DNA of 6,379 nt from JBFXDW01 sp050180745. GTDB taxonomy: Bacteria; Pseudomonadota; Alphaproteobacteria; UBA9219. Both the position numbers and the translations under genes were made by a program. Shown here piece after piece: positions 1-6,133 of this stretch (within the stretch, counting starts at the first letter, position 1; each line of letters opens with the position of its first letter). The stretch lies in contig JBFXDW010000102.1 of assembly GCA_050180745.1 (NCBI GenBank), forward strand, positions 1 to 6,379. Direction: 5' to 3'. The notes beneath the pieces were generated by a model that was given only the letters and a program-made list of their open reading frames with translations, was not told where the DNA came from and searched no databases.

Positions 1-677
1 CTGTCATGGTTTTGGGGTCTGCGGTGGATGGCGTTGAGTCCTCTGGTAGTGTGACAAGCGTCATTACGGGTGGCGCCGATACTGAAACAGATGATGCGCT
101 TTTTTCTCGTATGTTGCTGGCCTATCAGGAGACGGCGCATGGCGGGGCCAAGAATGATTATAAGCGCTGGGCGCTGGCGGTGGCCGGAGTCACGCGGGCA
201 TGGGACAATCCCAATGGCTTTGGCATAGGGACCGTGGTCGTTTATATCATGTTTGATGATGCCAACGCCGACTACGATGGTTTTCCGCAAGGCACGGATG
301 GTGTTGCCGCGAATGAACCCAGAGGCATTGCCGCAACGGGGGATCAGTTAGCGGTTGCCGATTATATCTTTGGCGATGACCGCCAGCCTGTGACGGCGCT
401 TGTTCATGTTGTCTCGCCTATAGCCTTCCCCGTTGATTTTACGATTACAGGGTTAACAGCTATAAGCGATGCGAAAAGAGCAGAGATTTCCCAAGCCATC
501 AAAGACGTTTTTCGAGAGCATGCCGATCCCAAGGGAGGGACAGTCGAGCTTTCCTATATAGAGGTTGCGATTGCAGCCATATCAGGGACAACTCCTTTTG
601 TTATCACATCCCCCATGGCTAACATTACGCCGGAGCTTGGCTATTTGCCGACTCTTGGTGAGATCACATATGCGTAA
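1..677 (+). CDS. Baseplate J-like protein (Mu gp47/JayE family), 5' end missing
   Basis: Partial gene: the frame is open to the left edge (codon 3-5 is GTC), so the ATG at position 6 is probably internal; no ribosome binding site is visible in the five bases before it. About 225 C-terminal codons remain of a family usually 300-380 residues long. The family signature is clear: a GGADTETDD stretch, then HGGAKNDY, then a WALAVAGVTRAW segment, the order seen in Mu gp47, P2 gpJ and PBSX XkdT-type proteins. The C-terminal part has the alternating hydrophobic pattern expected of the baseplate J fold. Known role of the family: a baseplate wedge component joining the central hub to the periphery in contractile tails. 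It is followed after 9 bases by the gp48-like gene, the normal order in Mu-like and P2-like tail modules. Confidence 0.9.
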   Translation, partial: VMVLGSAVDGVESSGSVTSVITGGADTETDDALFSRMLLAYQETAHGGAKNDYKRWALAVAGVTRAWDNPNGFGIGTVVVYIMFDDANADYDGFPQGTDGVAANEPRGIAATGDQLAVADYIFGDDRQPVTALVHVVSPIAFPVDFTITGLTAISDAKRAEISQAIKDVFREHADPKGGTVELSYIEVAIAAISGTTPFVITSPMANITPELGYLPTLGEITYA

Positions 678-686
678 GGGGTAGGT

Positions 687-1295
687 ATGTCAGCTCCCTC
701 TTTCACAGTCAGCGACTTTAAGCGTGCACTTAAAGCGCTCTTGCCGCGTGGGCGTGTGTGGCCCTCTGAAGAGGGTACAATCCAAGATCAGCTTGTAAGT
801 GGCTTGGCCGTTGGACAGGTGCGTATAACTTCACGCGCTAATAATCTTTTAAAAGACGCGTTTCCGGCAACGGCATTGGAACTTCTGACCGATTGGGAAA
901 AGACGCTCGCGTTGCCGGATTCTGATTTACCCGCTCCAGAGACGTTGCAAGCGCGTCATGCCTTTGTTGTTGCCAAGTTCATCGGTCTTGGTGGGCAGTC
1001 CGTCAGCTACTACAAAAGGTATGCCAAAAGGCTCGGTTACGAGATAGAGGTCAGACAATATACGCCGTTTCGGGCAGGTCAAAGCTGTGCTGGTGATCCT
1101 GTTTGCTCCCAAGAATGGGCGCACAGATGGGACATTATAACCAACCTCAATACAAAGACGTTGTTCAGAGCTGGACTTTCTTGCGCTGGGGAGCCGCTTG
1201 CCTATTGGAATGATGAGGTTCTCGAAAAAGCGCTGGAAAAGGTAAAGCCCGCGCACACAGTTCTAAGGTTTTTCTACATAGAGGAAGAGGAATAA
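687..1295 (+). CDS. Baseplate protein, YmfQ/DUF2313 family (Mu gp48-like)
   Basis: 202 residues, a normal length for the family. The N-terminus carries the typical LKALLPRGRVWP motif (residues 17-26). The C-terminal half carries the family's two short repeats, FRAGQSCAGDPV (128-139) and FRAGLSCAGEPL (160-171), followed by a KPAHT motif (187-191). The Mu homologue gp48 is a small baseplate component thought to sit next to the gp47 wedge protein. The start is supported by AAGGGG at 676-681, five bases before the ATG and overlapping the stop of the upstream gene. That tight packing implies shared transcription and probably coupled translation. Assignment is by motif and by position after gp47. 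Confidence 0.88.
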   Translation: MSAPSFTVSDFKRALKALLPRGRVWPSEEGTIQDQLVSGLAVGQVRITSRANNLLKDAFPATALELLTDWEKTLALPDSDLPAPETLQARHAFVVAKFIGLGGQSVSYYKRYAKRLGYEIEVRQYTPFRAGQSCAGDPVCSQEWAHRWDIITNLNTKTLFRAGLSCAGEPLAYWNDEVLEKALEKVKPAHTVLRFFYIEEEE

Positions 1296-1298
1296 AGA

Positions 1299-1922
1299 AT
1301 GCATAAAATTGATGTTTCCGGTGCTGTTGAAGCAATGCCAGCGCCTTCGGAATCGGAAGGAACAGCGGGTTATTTTACGGAAGGCAACGCGGCAACCTCT
1401 CAAGAAGCCACGCCCGTAAGTGCAGATTGGCTTAATGCCGTTCAGAGTGAACTTGTTAATGTGATCGAAGCGGCAGGGATTGAACTTGAAAAAACGAGCC
1501 AAACCCAACTTCTTGCGGCAATTTCGGCGTTGATTGCAGCGGCGGTGCCGGATGCTCCGGACCTTTCGACCTGCCTTCTAAAAGCTAACAACCTAAGCGA
1601 TGTGAGTAGCCTTTCAGTGGCCCTTTCTAATCTTGGGTTTTCTTCAAGCCTATCAAGCAATGGATACCAAAAGATTCCGGGCGGCCTCATCTTGCAATGG
1701 GGAAGCGGAACAACAAACGCCTCTGGTATCTTGAGCGTGACGTTACCAACTACATATCCGTCTACGCATTTTGCAACTGTTGGAATTTCTGTGTCTTCGA
1801 CTCCATCCGAGTTTACTGTATCGGATAAGTCCTTAAGTGGATTTACCGCACGTACATTTCATCCATCTACGGAAAGCGTGGATGATTATGTTCCCTTCAA
1901 TTGGTTTTCCGTTGGAAAATAA
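1299..1922 (+). CDS. Short tail fibre protein
   Basis: 207 residues. The N-terminal part has the segment common in phage tail fibres: GYFTEGNAATSQEATPVSA (24-42) leading into DWLNAVQSELVNVIEAAGIE (43-62) and a TQLLAAI helix. A second fibre signature, KANNLSDVSSLSVALSNLGF (95-114), follows. From residue 120 the GGLILQWGSG segment and the rest resemble the receptor-binding C-terminal domain seen in gp53-like fibres. The protein has no long shaft, so it is either a short fibre or a tip carried on another protein. Base composition changes within the gene: by hand count about 57% GC at 1381-1440 against 42% at 1741-1800, as expected for an exchangeable receptor-binding tip. Three bases separate it from the upstream gene; GAGGAAGAGGAA at the end of that gene can serve as ribosome binding site. 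The next gene is its likely chaperone. Confidence 0.82.
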   Translation: MHKIDVSGAVEAMPAPSESEGTAGYFTEGNAATSQEATPVSADWLNAVQSELVNVIEAAGIELEKTSQTQLLAAISALIAAAVPDAPDLSTCLLKANNLSDVSSLSVALSNLGFSSSLSSNGYQKIPGGLILQWGSGTTNASGILSVTLPTTYPSTHFATVGISVSSTPSEFTVSDKSLSGFTARTFHPSTESVDDYVPFNWFSVGK

Positions 1923-1937
1923 AAGGAGATAACCAGA

Positions 1938-2273
1938 ATGAAGATTTATTATTCCCCGTCAAAGGGCGGTTTCTATAACGATACTTTGCATAAAGATGCG
2001 ATGCCTGATGATGTGGTGGAAGTGAGCGCCGAAGTGCATGCGGCCCTTATGGAAGGTCAAGGCGCAGGGCAAAAGATTGTCGCTGGTGACAATGGTGCTC
2101 CCATTCTACAAGATCCCGAGCCTCTTTCAGCAACCGATCAAATCAAGGCTGAGATTGCAGCCAAAGAAGCACTTCAAACCCCGCGCCGGATTCGTGATGC
2201 TATCGCGGGGGCGGATAATGGATGGCTGGCTGCTTTGGAATCGGAGATAGAAGAACTTCGGGCGCAGCTTTAA
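1938..2273 (+). CDS. Tail fibre assembly-like protein
   Basis: 111 residues. The N-terminus has the pattern of tail fibre assembly proteins: YYSPSKGGFYND (4-15), then MPDDVVEVS (22-30) and HAALMEGQGAGQKIVAGDNG (34-53). After a proline-rich linker (about 57-64), the C-terminal half is helical and charged, with a TPRRIRDAIAG segment (81-91) and an acidic coiled-coil-like end (98-111). Members of this family assist folding or trimerisation of the adjacent fibre and are usually encoded directly downstream of it, as here. AAGGAG at 1923-1928 lies nine bases before the ATG. An intrinsic terminator follows about 20 bases after the stop codon. Confidence 0.8.
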   Translation: MKIYYSPSKGGFYNDTLHKDAMPDDVVEVSAEVHAALMEGQGAGQKIVAGDNGAPILQDPEPLSATDQIKAEIAAKEALQTPRRIRDAIAGADNGWLAALESEIEELRAQL

Positions 2274-2295
2274 GAGCTTTTAAATAACACAAAAC

Positions 2296-2318
2296 AGCGG
2301 CAGGGAGCCGCTTTTTTT
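2296..2318 (+). terminator. Intrinsic (Rho-independent) terminator
   Basis: A six-base-pair, mostly GC stem (AGCGGC at 2296-2301 with GCCGCT at 2307-2312) closes a five-base AGGGA loop and runs straight into seven T residues (2312-2318). It lies after the tail fibre assembly gene and just before the ribosome binding site of the next gene, so it would end or attenuate the tail transcript before the downstream genes. Confidence 0.85.
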
Positions 2319-2335
2319 ATGTGAAGGAGACAGCA

Positions 2336-2695
2336 ATGATCAAAATTGGTGGTTTGGTTCAAACACCTCATGAAGAGGTTCTAGCAACGATCACGGCGGG
2401 CGCAACACAAACGGAGGACGTGGATTCCGGTGGGTTGCGTTTGTTTTCTGTTGCTGTGCCAAGCAGCTTTGGCGCTGGCGCAATCACTCTCTCATTTGAA
2501 GAATATAGTGCCGTTTTAGATGAATGGTTTACGCTTTACATGGATGGTGCGGCATACACGAAAGAGGTCGTTCCTGGCATAAGTGATAATGTTGATATCA
2601 GCCGTTTTTCTTCCGTGAAGAGATTGCGCATAAAGATTGCGGCTGTGCAGGGAAGTGACCTGCCGATCGCGCTTGTGTTTCGTCCTGTTCAATAG
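2336..2695 (+). CDS. Hypothetical phage protein, probable virion accessory
   Basis: 119 residues; function not recognised. An in-frame GTG at 2321 would extend it by five residues, but the ATG at 2336 is the better start: AAGGAG at 2324-2329 lies six bases before it, and the GTG itself sits against the T tract of the terminator. The sequence looks like a small beta-sandwich: alternating hydrophobic and polar residues, an AGATQTEDVDSGGLRLFSVA segment (21-40), an aromatic DEWFTLYMDGAAY region (62-74), and a basic VKRLRIKI strand near the end (94-101). No signal peptide or membrane segment is visible. Its place between the fibre genes and the SGNH esterase suggests a structural or receptor-related part of the virion, but this is inference from context only. 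Confidence 0.6.
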   Translation: MIKIGGLVQTPHEEVLATITAGATQTEDVDSGGLRLFSVAVPSSFGAGAITLSFEEYSAVLDEWFTLYMDGAAYTKEVVPGISDNVDISRFSSVKRLRIKIAAVQGSDLPIALVFRPVQ

Positions 2696-2703
2696 GGCTG
2701 ATT

Positions 2704-3945
2704 ATGAGTCTTCTCCTTCTTCTTTCTAAAGGCAGGGCAAGGGCCGCACATCAAGCTCCTGTCATTATGTTGAATGACACGTGGGGTGTTGTCGGTGACA
2801 GCATTACGTATGGAAACATGCGCCCGAAGATGTATGCGTATTGGCTTGGTCTTGCAATGTCTGGTGTTGGCCAGTTTACACCAACAACAGGAGCTGGCAC
2901 TAATGCCGCAATAGGTTCCAATCTAGGTGTTTCAGGACAAGATACTACTGACATAGCCGCTCGTGTAGCAAATATCACAGCGTCTGGATTGGACGTTTAT
3001 TTCTTGATGTCATGGGAAAATGATGATTCAAGCGTCCTTGCTTCTACGATGATTGCTAATTGGGAGACTGTCTTAAACGGTCTAACGGACGCAAAGAGGG
3101 TTTATCTTATAGGCTCTGGAGAAACACGCAGTGTGGCATCAAACTCAACCGTAAGGGCAAGGAACGCTGTTGTAAACGCATGGATGGCAGCGGCCAATTC
3201 AACATATCCAAACGCAAGATATATTCCTGACACAGTGGCTTGGAATAATATAGAGCTTCATGATGGCGCTGGCGGGGCCGGTGCAGATAGTTATGATGGG
3301 ACACACCCTAACTTGCAGGGGGCTAAGAAGCTTGGTGAAAACTTATGGAATTATATCCGTAGTGAATGGGAGTCTGGCACAGCTTACGACATAGGATATT
3401 CAACTAATTATTTCCCTGCTGATTTTTCAGGAACAACAGGCAGCAAGAGCAATGCCACAGGTGATGTAGCCACTGGAATGGCCTTAACAAACACGACAGG
3501 CGCGACTGTCGTTGCCAGCAAGGGAACGCTTAACGGCAGCACATCACAGGTTCTTACAATATCTGGTACAGCTACGGCCAACAGTGTCATCAGGCTTAGA
3601 GAGTACGCAAGTGGTTCTTTCCAAATTGGCGACACGATCACGATGTGTGGGAAGATAAAGGTAACGGCGTCTGATGGCGTATCTGCTCCTGTTGGGCTAA
3701 GGGCCATAGAAGCTAATGCGTGGTATGGAAAAGGTCTGTTCTTATCTAGAGCACATGTTCCTGCCGATGACGGTGAGTGGGTGCCATTCTCTGGTACATT
3801 TAGGGTGCAACCAGATAAAACTACAACAGCCGGAACATCTTTCACAACCGACCTCGATATATATCCACAGACATCAACGGCTCTAGATATTCGGGTCGAG
3901 TACGCAGATGTCAAGATTTACAACGAAACAATTGAGGAAGGATAG
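2704..3945 (+). CDS. SGNH/GDSL-type hydrolase, probable tail-associated esterase
   Basis: 413 residues. The N-terminal two thirds carries the SGNH blocks in order: GDSIT (31-35) with Ser33 as nucleophile, NLGVSGQDT (73-81) with the block II Gly, ENDDS (105-109) with Asn106, and DGTHPN (198-203) with Asp198 and His201. All four catalytic or oxyanion positions therefore appear present. Residues after about 225 are rich in Thr, Ser, Gly and short hydrophobic strands and end in a region resembling a carbohydrate-binding or jelly-roll domain. Family members hydrolyse ester bonds, often acetyl groups on sugars. In this position the likely substrate is host capsule, O-antigen or another surface glycan. 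The first 20 residues (MSLLLLLSKG, then a basic stretch) lack the form of a typical signal peptide and may be an attachment tail. AGGG at 2694-2697 precedes the ATG by six bases. GC content is low by hand count (38% at 3001-3060, 42% at 3361-3420). Confidence 0.82.
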   Translation: MSLLLLLSKGRARAAHQAPVIMLNDTWGVVGDSITYGNMRPKMYAYWLGLAMSGVGQFTPTTGAGTNAAIGSNLGVSGQDTTDIAARVANITASGLDVYFLMSWENDDSSVLASTMIANWETVLNGLTDAKRVYLIGSGETRSVASNSTVRARNAVVNAWMAAANSTYPNARYIPDTVAWNNIELHDGAGGAGADSYDGTHPNLQGAKKLGENLWNYIRSEWESGTAYDIGYSTNYFPADFSGTTGSKSNATGDVATGMALTNTTGATVVASKGTLNGSTSQVLTISGTATANSVIRLREYASGSFQIGDTITMCGKIKVTASDGVSAPVGLRAIEANAWYGKGLFLSRAHVPADDGEWVPFSGTFRVQPDKTTTAGTSFTTDLDIYPQTSTALDIRVEYADVKIYNETIEEG

Positions 3946-3951
3946 GAAGCT

Positions 3952-4452
3952 ATGTTGCTGACGATTAATTATCGAATGCTGGGCGGGTTTGTCTCGTTGG
4001 GGAGCACCTTTCTTGCGCGGGCGAGATGGGCGCTTGTTGTGGCGGGCTGTATGGCTCTTGTGGGACTTGTCCATAAATTGCCTTTCTCGGCCTTGTCGAT
4101 CGTTTTTGCGGGGACGCTTTTGACGGCCTATCTTGGTCGCCTCATTCCGCATGGGAAGTATATCGGCGCTCCTGATATCAAGGCTTGTGCGTGTATGGGG
4201 CTGATCGGCGTTGCGCGGCTTATATTGCTGCTCGCGCCTTTGGCCTATTATCTTCCGTTTGTTTTGTGTCTTGTGCCGTTCGGGTTTTTAAACGGCGCTG
4301 CGTACTATCTTGGCTGGAAATATCTACACGAGGTCGATAGCGGGTTTTACTACAAAGATCAGGTTTTTGCCAAAGGCGGGGGCGAGTGGGGCGAAGTCCT
4401 TACGGGGCTTTTAGCGTATGAGCTTCCTTTTTGGGTTCTTTTGGTGATGTAG
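3952..4452 (+). CDS. Polytopic membrane protein, function unknown
   Basis: 166 residues, not recognised. Hydrophobic segments at about 26-41, 45-62, 79-97, 99-121 and 148-166 suggest four or five membrane spans. Between spans lie a conserved-looking LGRLIPHGKYIGAPDIKA loop (61-78) and a polar, aromatic loop (122-147, with DSGFYYKDQVFAKGGGEWGE). The start follows the esterase stop by six bases, with AGGAAG at 3944-3949 overlapping that stop. A second ATG at 3976 would remove eight residues and cannot be ruled out. Its place ahead of an endolysin and a holin suggests a role at the inner membrane, for example in lysis control or superinfection exclusion, but nothing in the sequence proves either. 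It is larger and has more spans than usual holins. Confidence 0.6.
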   Translation: MLLTINYRMLGGFVSLGSTFLARARWALVVAGCMALVGLVHKLPFSALSIVFAGTLLTAYLGRLIPHGKYIGAPDIKACACMGLIGVARLILLLAPLAYYLPFVLCLVPFGFLNGAAYYLGWKYLHEVDSGFYYKDQVFAKGGGEWGEVLTGLLAYELPFWVLLVM

Positions 4453-4464
4453 AAAGAGGCTCTT

Positions 4465-4809
4465 ATGGTCGGCTGTGAAGAAGAGTGCCTTCTGGGCGGG
4501 ATGAGCAAGGAAGAGCAAGAAGCTCTTCTTATCAAGATCGCGGACAAAGGCGGGCAGAAGGCGCTGCAAAACATTGGGCTTAAAACGCCTGAAGATGCGG
4601 CAACTTTCCGCGAGGCGCTTAATTTTGTGAAGTCCTATAAAGCAGCTAGGCAAGCGGCGAGGCTAGCAACGTGGGAGCTTCTGAAAAGCGCCTGCCAAAA
4701 GGCGAAGGATATTTCTGCGAAGGTGCTGGCCGTTGTGCTGTTGTTCTGGATATTCAAGACGATCGCGCCAGAGAGCCTGCAAGAAATTGTGATGAAACAG
4801 CTTAAATAG
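4465..4809 (+). CDS. Small protein with one predicted membrane segment
   Basis: 114 residues; function not recognised with confidence. The first 80 residues are charged and helical, including LKTPEDAATFREALNFVKSY (39-58) and a basic AARQAARLATWELLKSA stretch (60-76). One hydrophobic segment (about 86-100, VLAVVLLFWIF) follows, then a short polar tail. The layout loosely resembles small phage membrane proteins of the DUF6127 type found near lysis genes in alphaproteobacterial phages; that link is from memory and weak. AAGAGG at 4454-4459, five bases before the ATG, supports this start; a second ATG at 4501 is less well placed. Lying directly before the endolysin, it could be an accessory holin or a spanin-like factor, but it has no lipobox or N-terminal signal. 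Confidence 0.58.
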   Translation: MVGCEEECLLGGMSKEEQEALLIKIADKGGQKALQNIGLKTPEDAATFREALNFVKSYKAARQAARLATWELLKSACQKAKDISAKVLAVVLLFWIFKTIAPESLQEIVMKQLK

Positions 4810-4817
4810 GTGGCGTG

Positions 4818-5354
4818 ATGCAAGACATCCTTGATGATATTTTGCGGCGTGAGGGCTGGCCAACATATACCAATGACCCAAGCGATCGCGGAGGGCCAAC
4901 CAAGGGCGGCATTACGCTAGCAACGCTTGCCGCATGGCGAGGGAATCCCGTGACGGCGGAAGATGTTCGGGATTTGGGTGAAGCGGAAGCGCGGGCGATC
5001 TATGAGTCCGAATACATCACCAAGCCTTGCTTTGATAAAATTACAAACGATCTTTTGCGGGCGCAGGTGGTTGATGCGGGCGTGCTTCATGGACAGAGTA
5101 CGGCGATCAAGTGGCTGCAAGCGATCGCGGGGGTTAAGACGGATGGGTGCTTTGGGCCTGTCTCGCAAGGTGCGGTGAACGCTATGTCGGCGCGAGATGT
5201 GGGGATTAAGTTCGCGGCGCTGCGTATCCGGTTTATCGGCGCGATTGTCAGCAAAAATTATCAGGCCCGCCAGAGCGGCCTGACCCAGAAAGATCAAAGC
5301 CGCTTCGCGAGCGGTTGGCTCAACCGCGCCACGGCGTTTCTGGATGAAGTTTAA
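4818..5354 (+). CDS. Endolysin: GH108-type muramidase with PG-binding-3 domain
   Basis: 178 residues from the ATG. A GTG three bases earlier is also in frame, but AGG at 4808-4810 is seven bases from the ATG and only four from the GTG, so the ATG is preferred. The N-terminal domain (about 1-75) has the GH108 pattern: LRREGW (9-14) with the expected catalytic Glu12, then NDPSDRGGPTKGGIT (19-33). The C-terminal domain (about 78-175) has the peptidoglycan-binding pattern DAGVLHGQSTAIKWLQ (86-101), DGCFGPVSQGAVN (109-121) and GWLNRATAF (166-174). The enzyme cleaves the beta-1,4 bond between N-acetylmuramic acid and N-acetylglucosamine. No signal peptide is visible, so release probably depends on the neighbouring holin. 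The ribosome binding site overlaps the stop of the previous gene, so the two are likely co-translated. Confidence 0.92.
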   Translation: MQDILDDILRREGWPTYTNDPSDRGGPTKGGITLATLAAWRGNPVTAEDVRDLGEAEARAIYESEYITKPCFDKITNDLLRAQVVDAGVLHGQSTAIKWLQAIAGVKTDGCFGPVSQGAVNAMSARDVGIKFAALRIRFIGAIVSKNYQARQSGLTQKDQSRFASGWLNRATAFLDEV

Positions 5355-5371
5355 AAGAAAGGGGAGGGAAG

Positions 5372-5797
5372 ATGAGTTTTGATCCTGTAACGGCGGGCTT
5401 GGAGTTTGTCTCCAAAATTGCGGATAAGATTTGGCCTGATCCTACGGCTAAAGCCGAGGGTATGCTGAAACTGCGCGAGCTTGAGCAAAAGGGCGAGCTG
5501 GCGCAACTGGCGGCTGATACAGAGCTTGCCAAGGCTCAAATGCAAATCAATACAGAGGAGGCCAAAAGCGGATCATTGTTTGTCTCTGGCTGGAGGCCCT
5601 TTATCGGCTGGGTCTGTGGCGGGGCGTTTGCCTATCACTTTATCTTGCAACCCTTGATCGCGTTCCTCTTGGCCACGCAGGGGCAGAGCGTTGAACTTCC
5701 TGCCTTTGATATTTACAGCATCCTGACCGTTCTTTGCGGCATGCTAGGCCTCGGCTCCCTTCGCACCGTTGAGAAGTGGAAAGGCGTGGCAAGGTAG
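5372..5797 (+). CDS. 3TM-type phage holin (GTA holin family)
   Basis: 141 residues. The N-terminus is soluble: a short DPVTAGLEFVSKIADKIWPD segment (4-23) followed by a long charged helix, probably coiled coil (about 26-66). The membrane part starts at the family motif GWRPFIGWV (73-81), with hydrophobic segments at about 75-100 and 113-129, then the closing GLGSLRTVEKWKG motif (126-138). The motifs match the holin family known from alphaproteobacterial gene transfer agents and phages. Only two strong spans are clear; the third is assigned from the family name. Role: forms lesions in the inner membrane that release the endolysin encoded 17 bases upstream. GGGGAGG at 5361-5367 lies four bases before the ATG, a strong site. 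No convincing terminator lies in the 35 bases between this gene and the convergent gene after it; GGTT and AACC (5800-5810) give only a four-pair hairpin. Confidence 0.86.
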   Translation: MSFDPVTAGLEFVSKIADKIWPDPTAKAEGMLKLRELEQKGELAQLAADTELAKAQMQINTEEAKSGSLFVSGWRPFIGWVCGGAFAYHFILQPLIAFLLATQGQSVELPAFDIYSILTVLCGMLGLGSLRTVEKWKGVAR

Positions 5798-5832
5798 GAG
5801 GTTGCTAACCGGACTACAAATTATTCACGAAC

Positions 5833-6051
5833 CTATTCGGGATGATATAGACCCTCAAGCTTCCCGACCAGCTGCCCGATGAGGGCGATGCGTACGATTC
5901 CCATATCCTTCTCAACCTTATCTGCGAAGGGGAGGTCCTTATCTTCCTCATCCTGCTTATAGGGCTTGGCAAAGGGCCCGAGTGCGCGGCGTACAGCTTG
6001 CGCTTCCTTTCGCGTCAGGGTGAGAGTGATTATGTCTTCGTTTGTGGGCAT
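5833..6051 (-). CDS. Small hypothetical protein on the opposite strand
   Basis: 72 residues, function not recognised. It is the only supported minus-strand gene here, convergent to the lysis genes and divergent from the methylase. It is judged real because AGGAG (complement of 6058-6062) lies exactly six bases before the ATG and the protein composition looks natural. It opens with a strand-helix unit (EDIITLTLTRKEAQAVRRALG, 5-25), has a charged linker (31-40, KQDEEDKD) and ends with an amphipathic helix (about 42-67). The opening motif is of a kind common in small phage proteins of unknown function. No helix-turn-helix, zinc site or membrane segment can be seen. Its orientation suggests expression separate from the late operon, perhaps early or lysogenic, but no clear promoter was found. 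Confidence 0.65.
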   Translation of the reverse strand: MPTNEDIITLTLTRKEAQAVRRALGPFAKPYKQDEEDKDLPFADKVEKDMGIVRIALIGQLVGKLEGLYHPE

Positions 6052-6133
6052 GGATGGCTCCTAACGATGGTTGATGCAGTTTCAGGGCATCTTGTTTTTA
6101 CCATATCGTTCCTTTCGACAAAATGGTATTTGC

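Noticed and set aside
1067..1200. Repeat pair FRAGQSCAGDPV / FRAGLSCAGEPL as a recent duplication
   Set aside because: The repeated motif is a normal trait of the YmfQ/DUF2313 family, and the DNA copies have diverged.
2321..2335. GTG start giving a five-residue extension of the 119-residue protein
   Set aside because: The AAGGAG ribosome binding site lies inside this stretch (2324-2329) and is correctly spaced for the ATG at 2336.
3408..3914. 168-codon minus-strand frame inside the esterase gene
   Set aside because: It is antisense to a gene with clear catalytic motifs and has no recognisable domain; long antisense frames often arise by chance opposite coding sequence.
4963..5178. 71-codon + strand frame inside the endolysin, considered as an embedded spanin
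   Set aside because: It has no signal peptide, lipobox or membrane segment and is rich in Arg and Lys, typical of an out-of-frame shadow.
5798..5832. Terminator between the convergent holin and minus-strand genes
   Set aside because: Only a four-pair hairpin (GGTT/AACC) is present, with no T tract on either strand.
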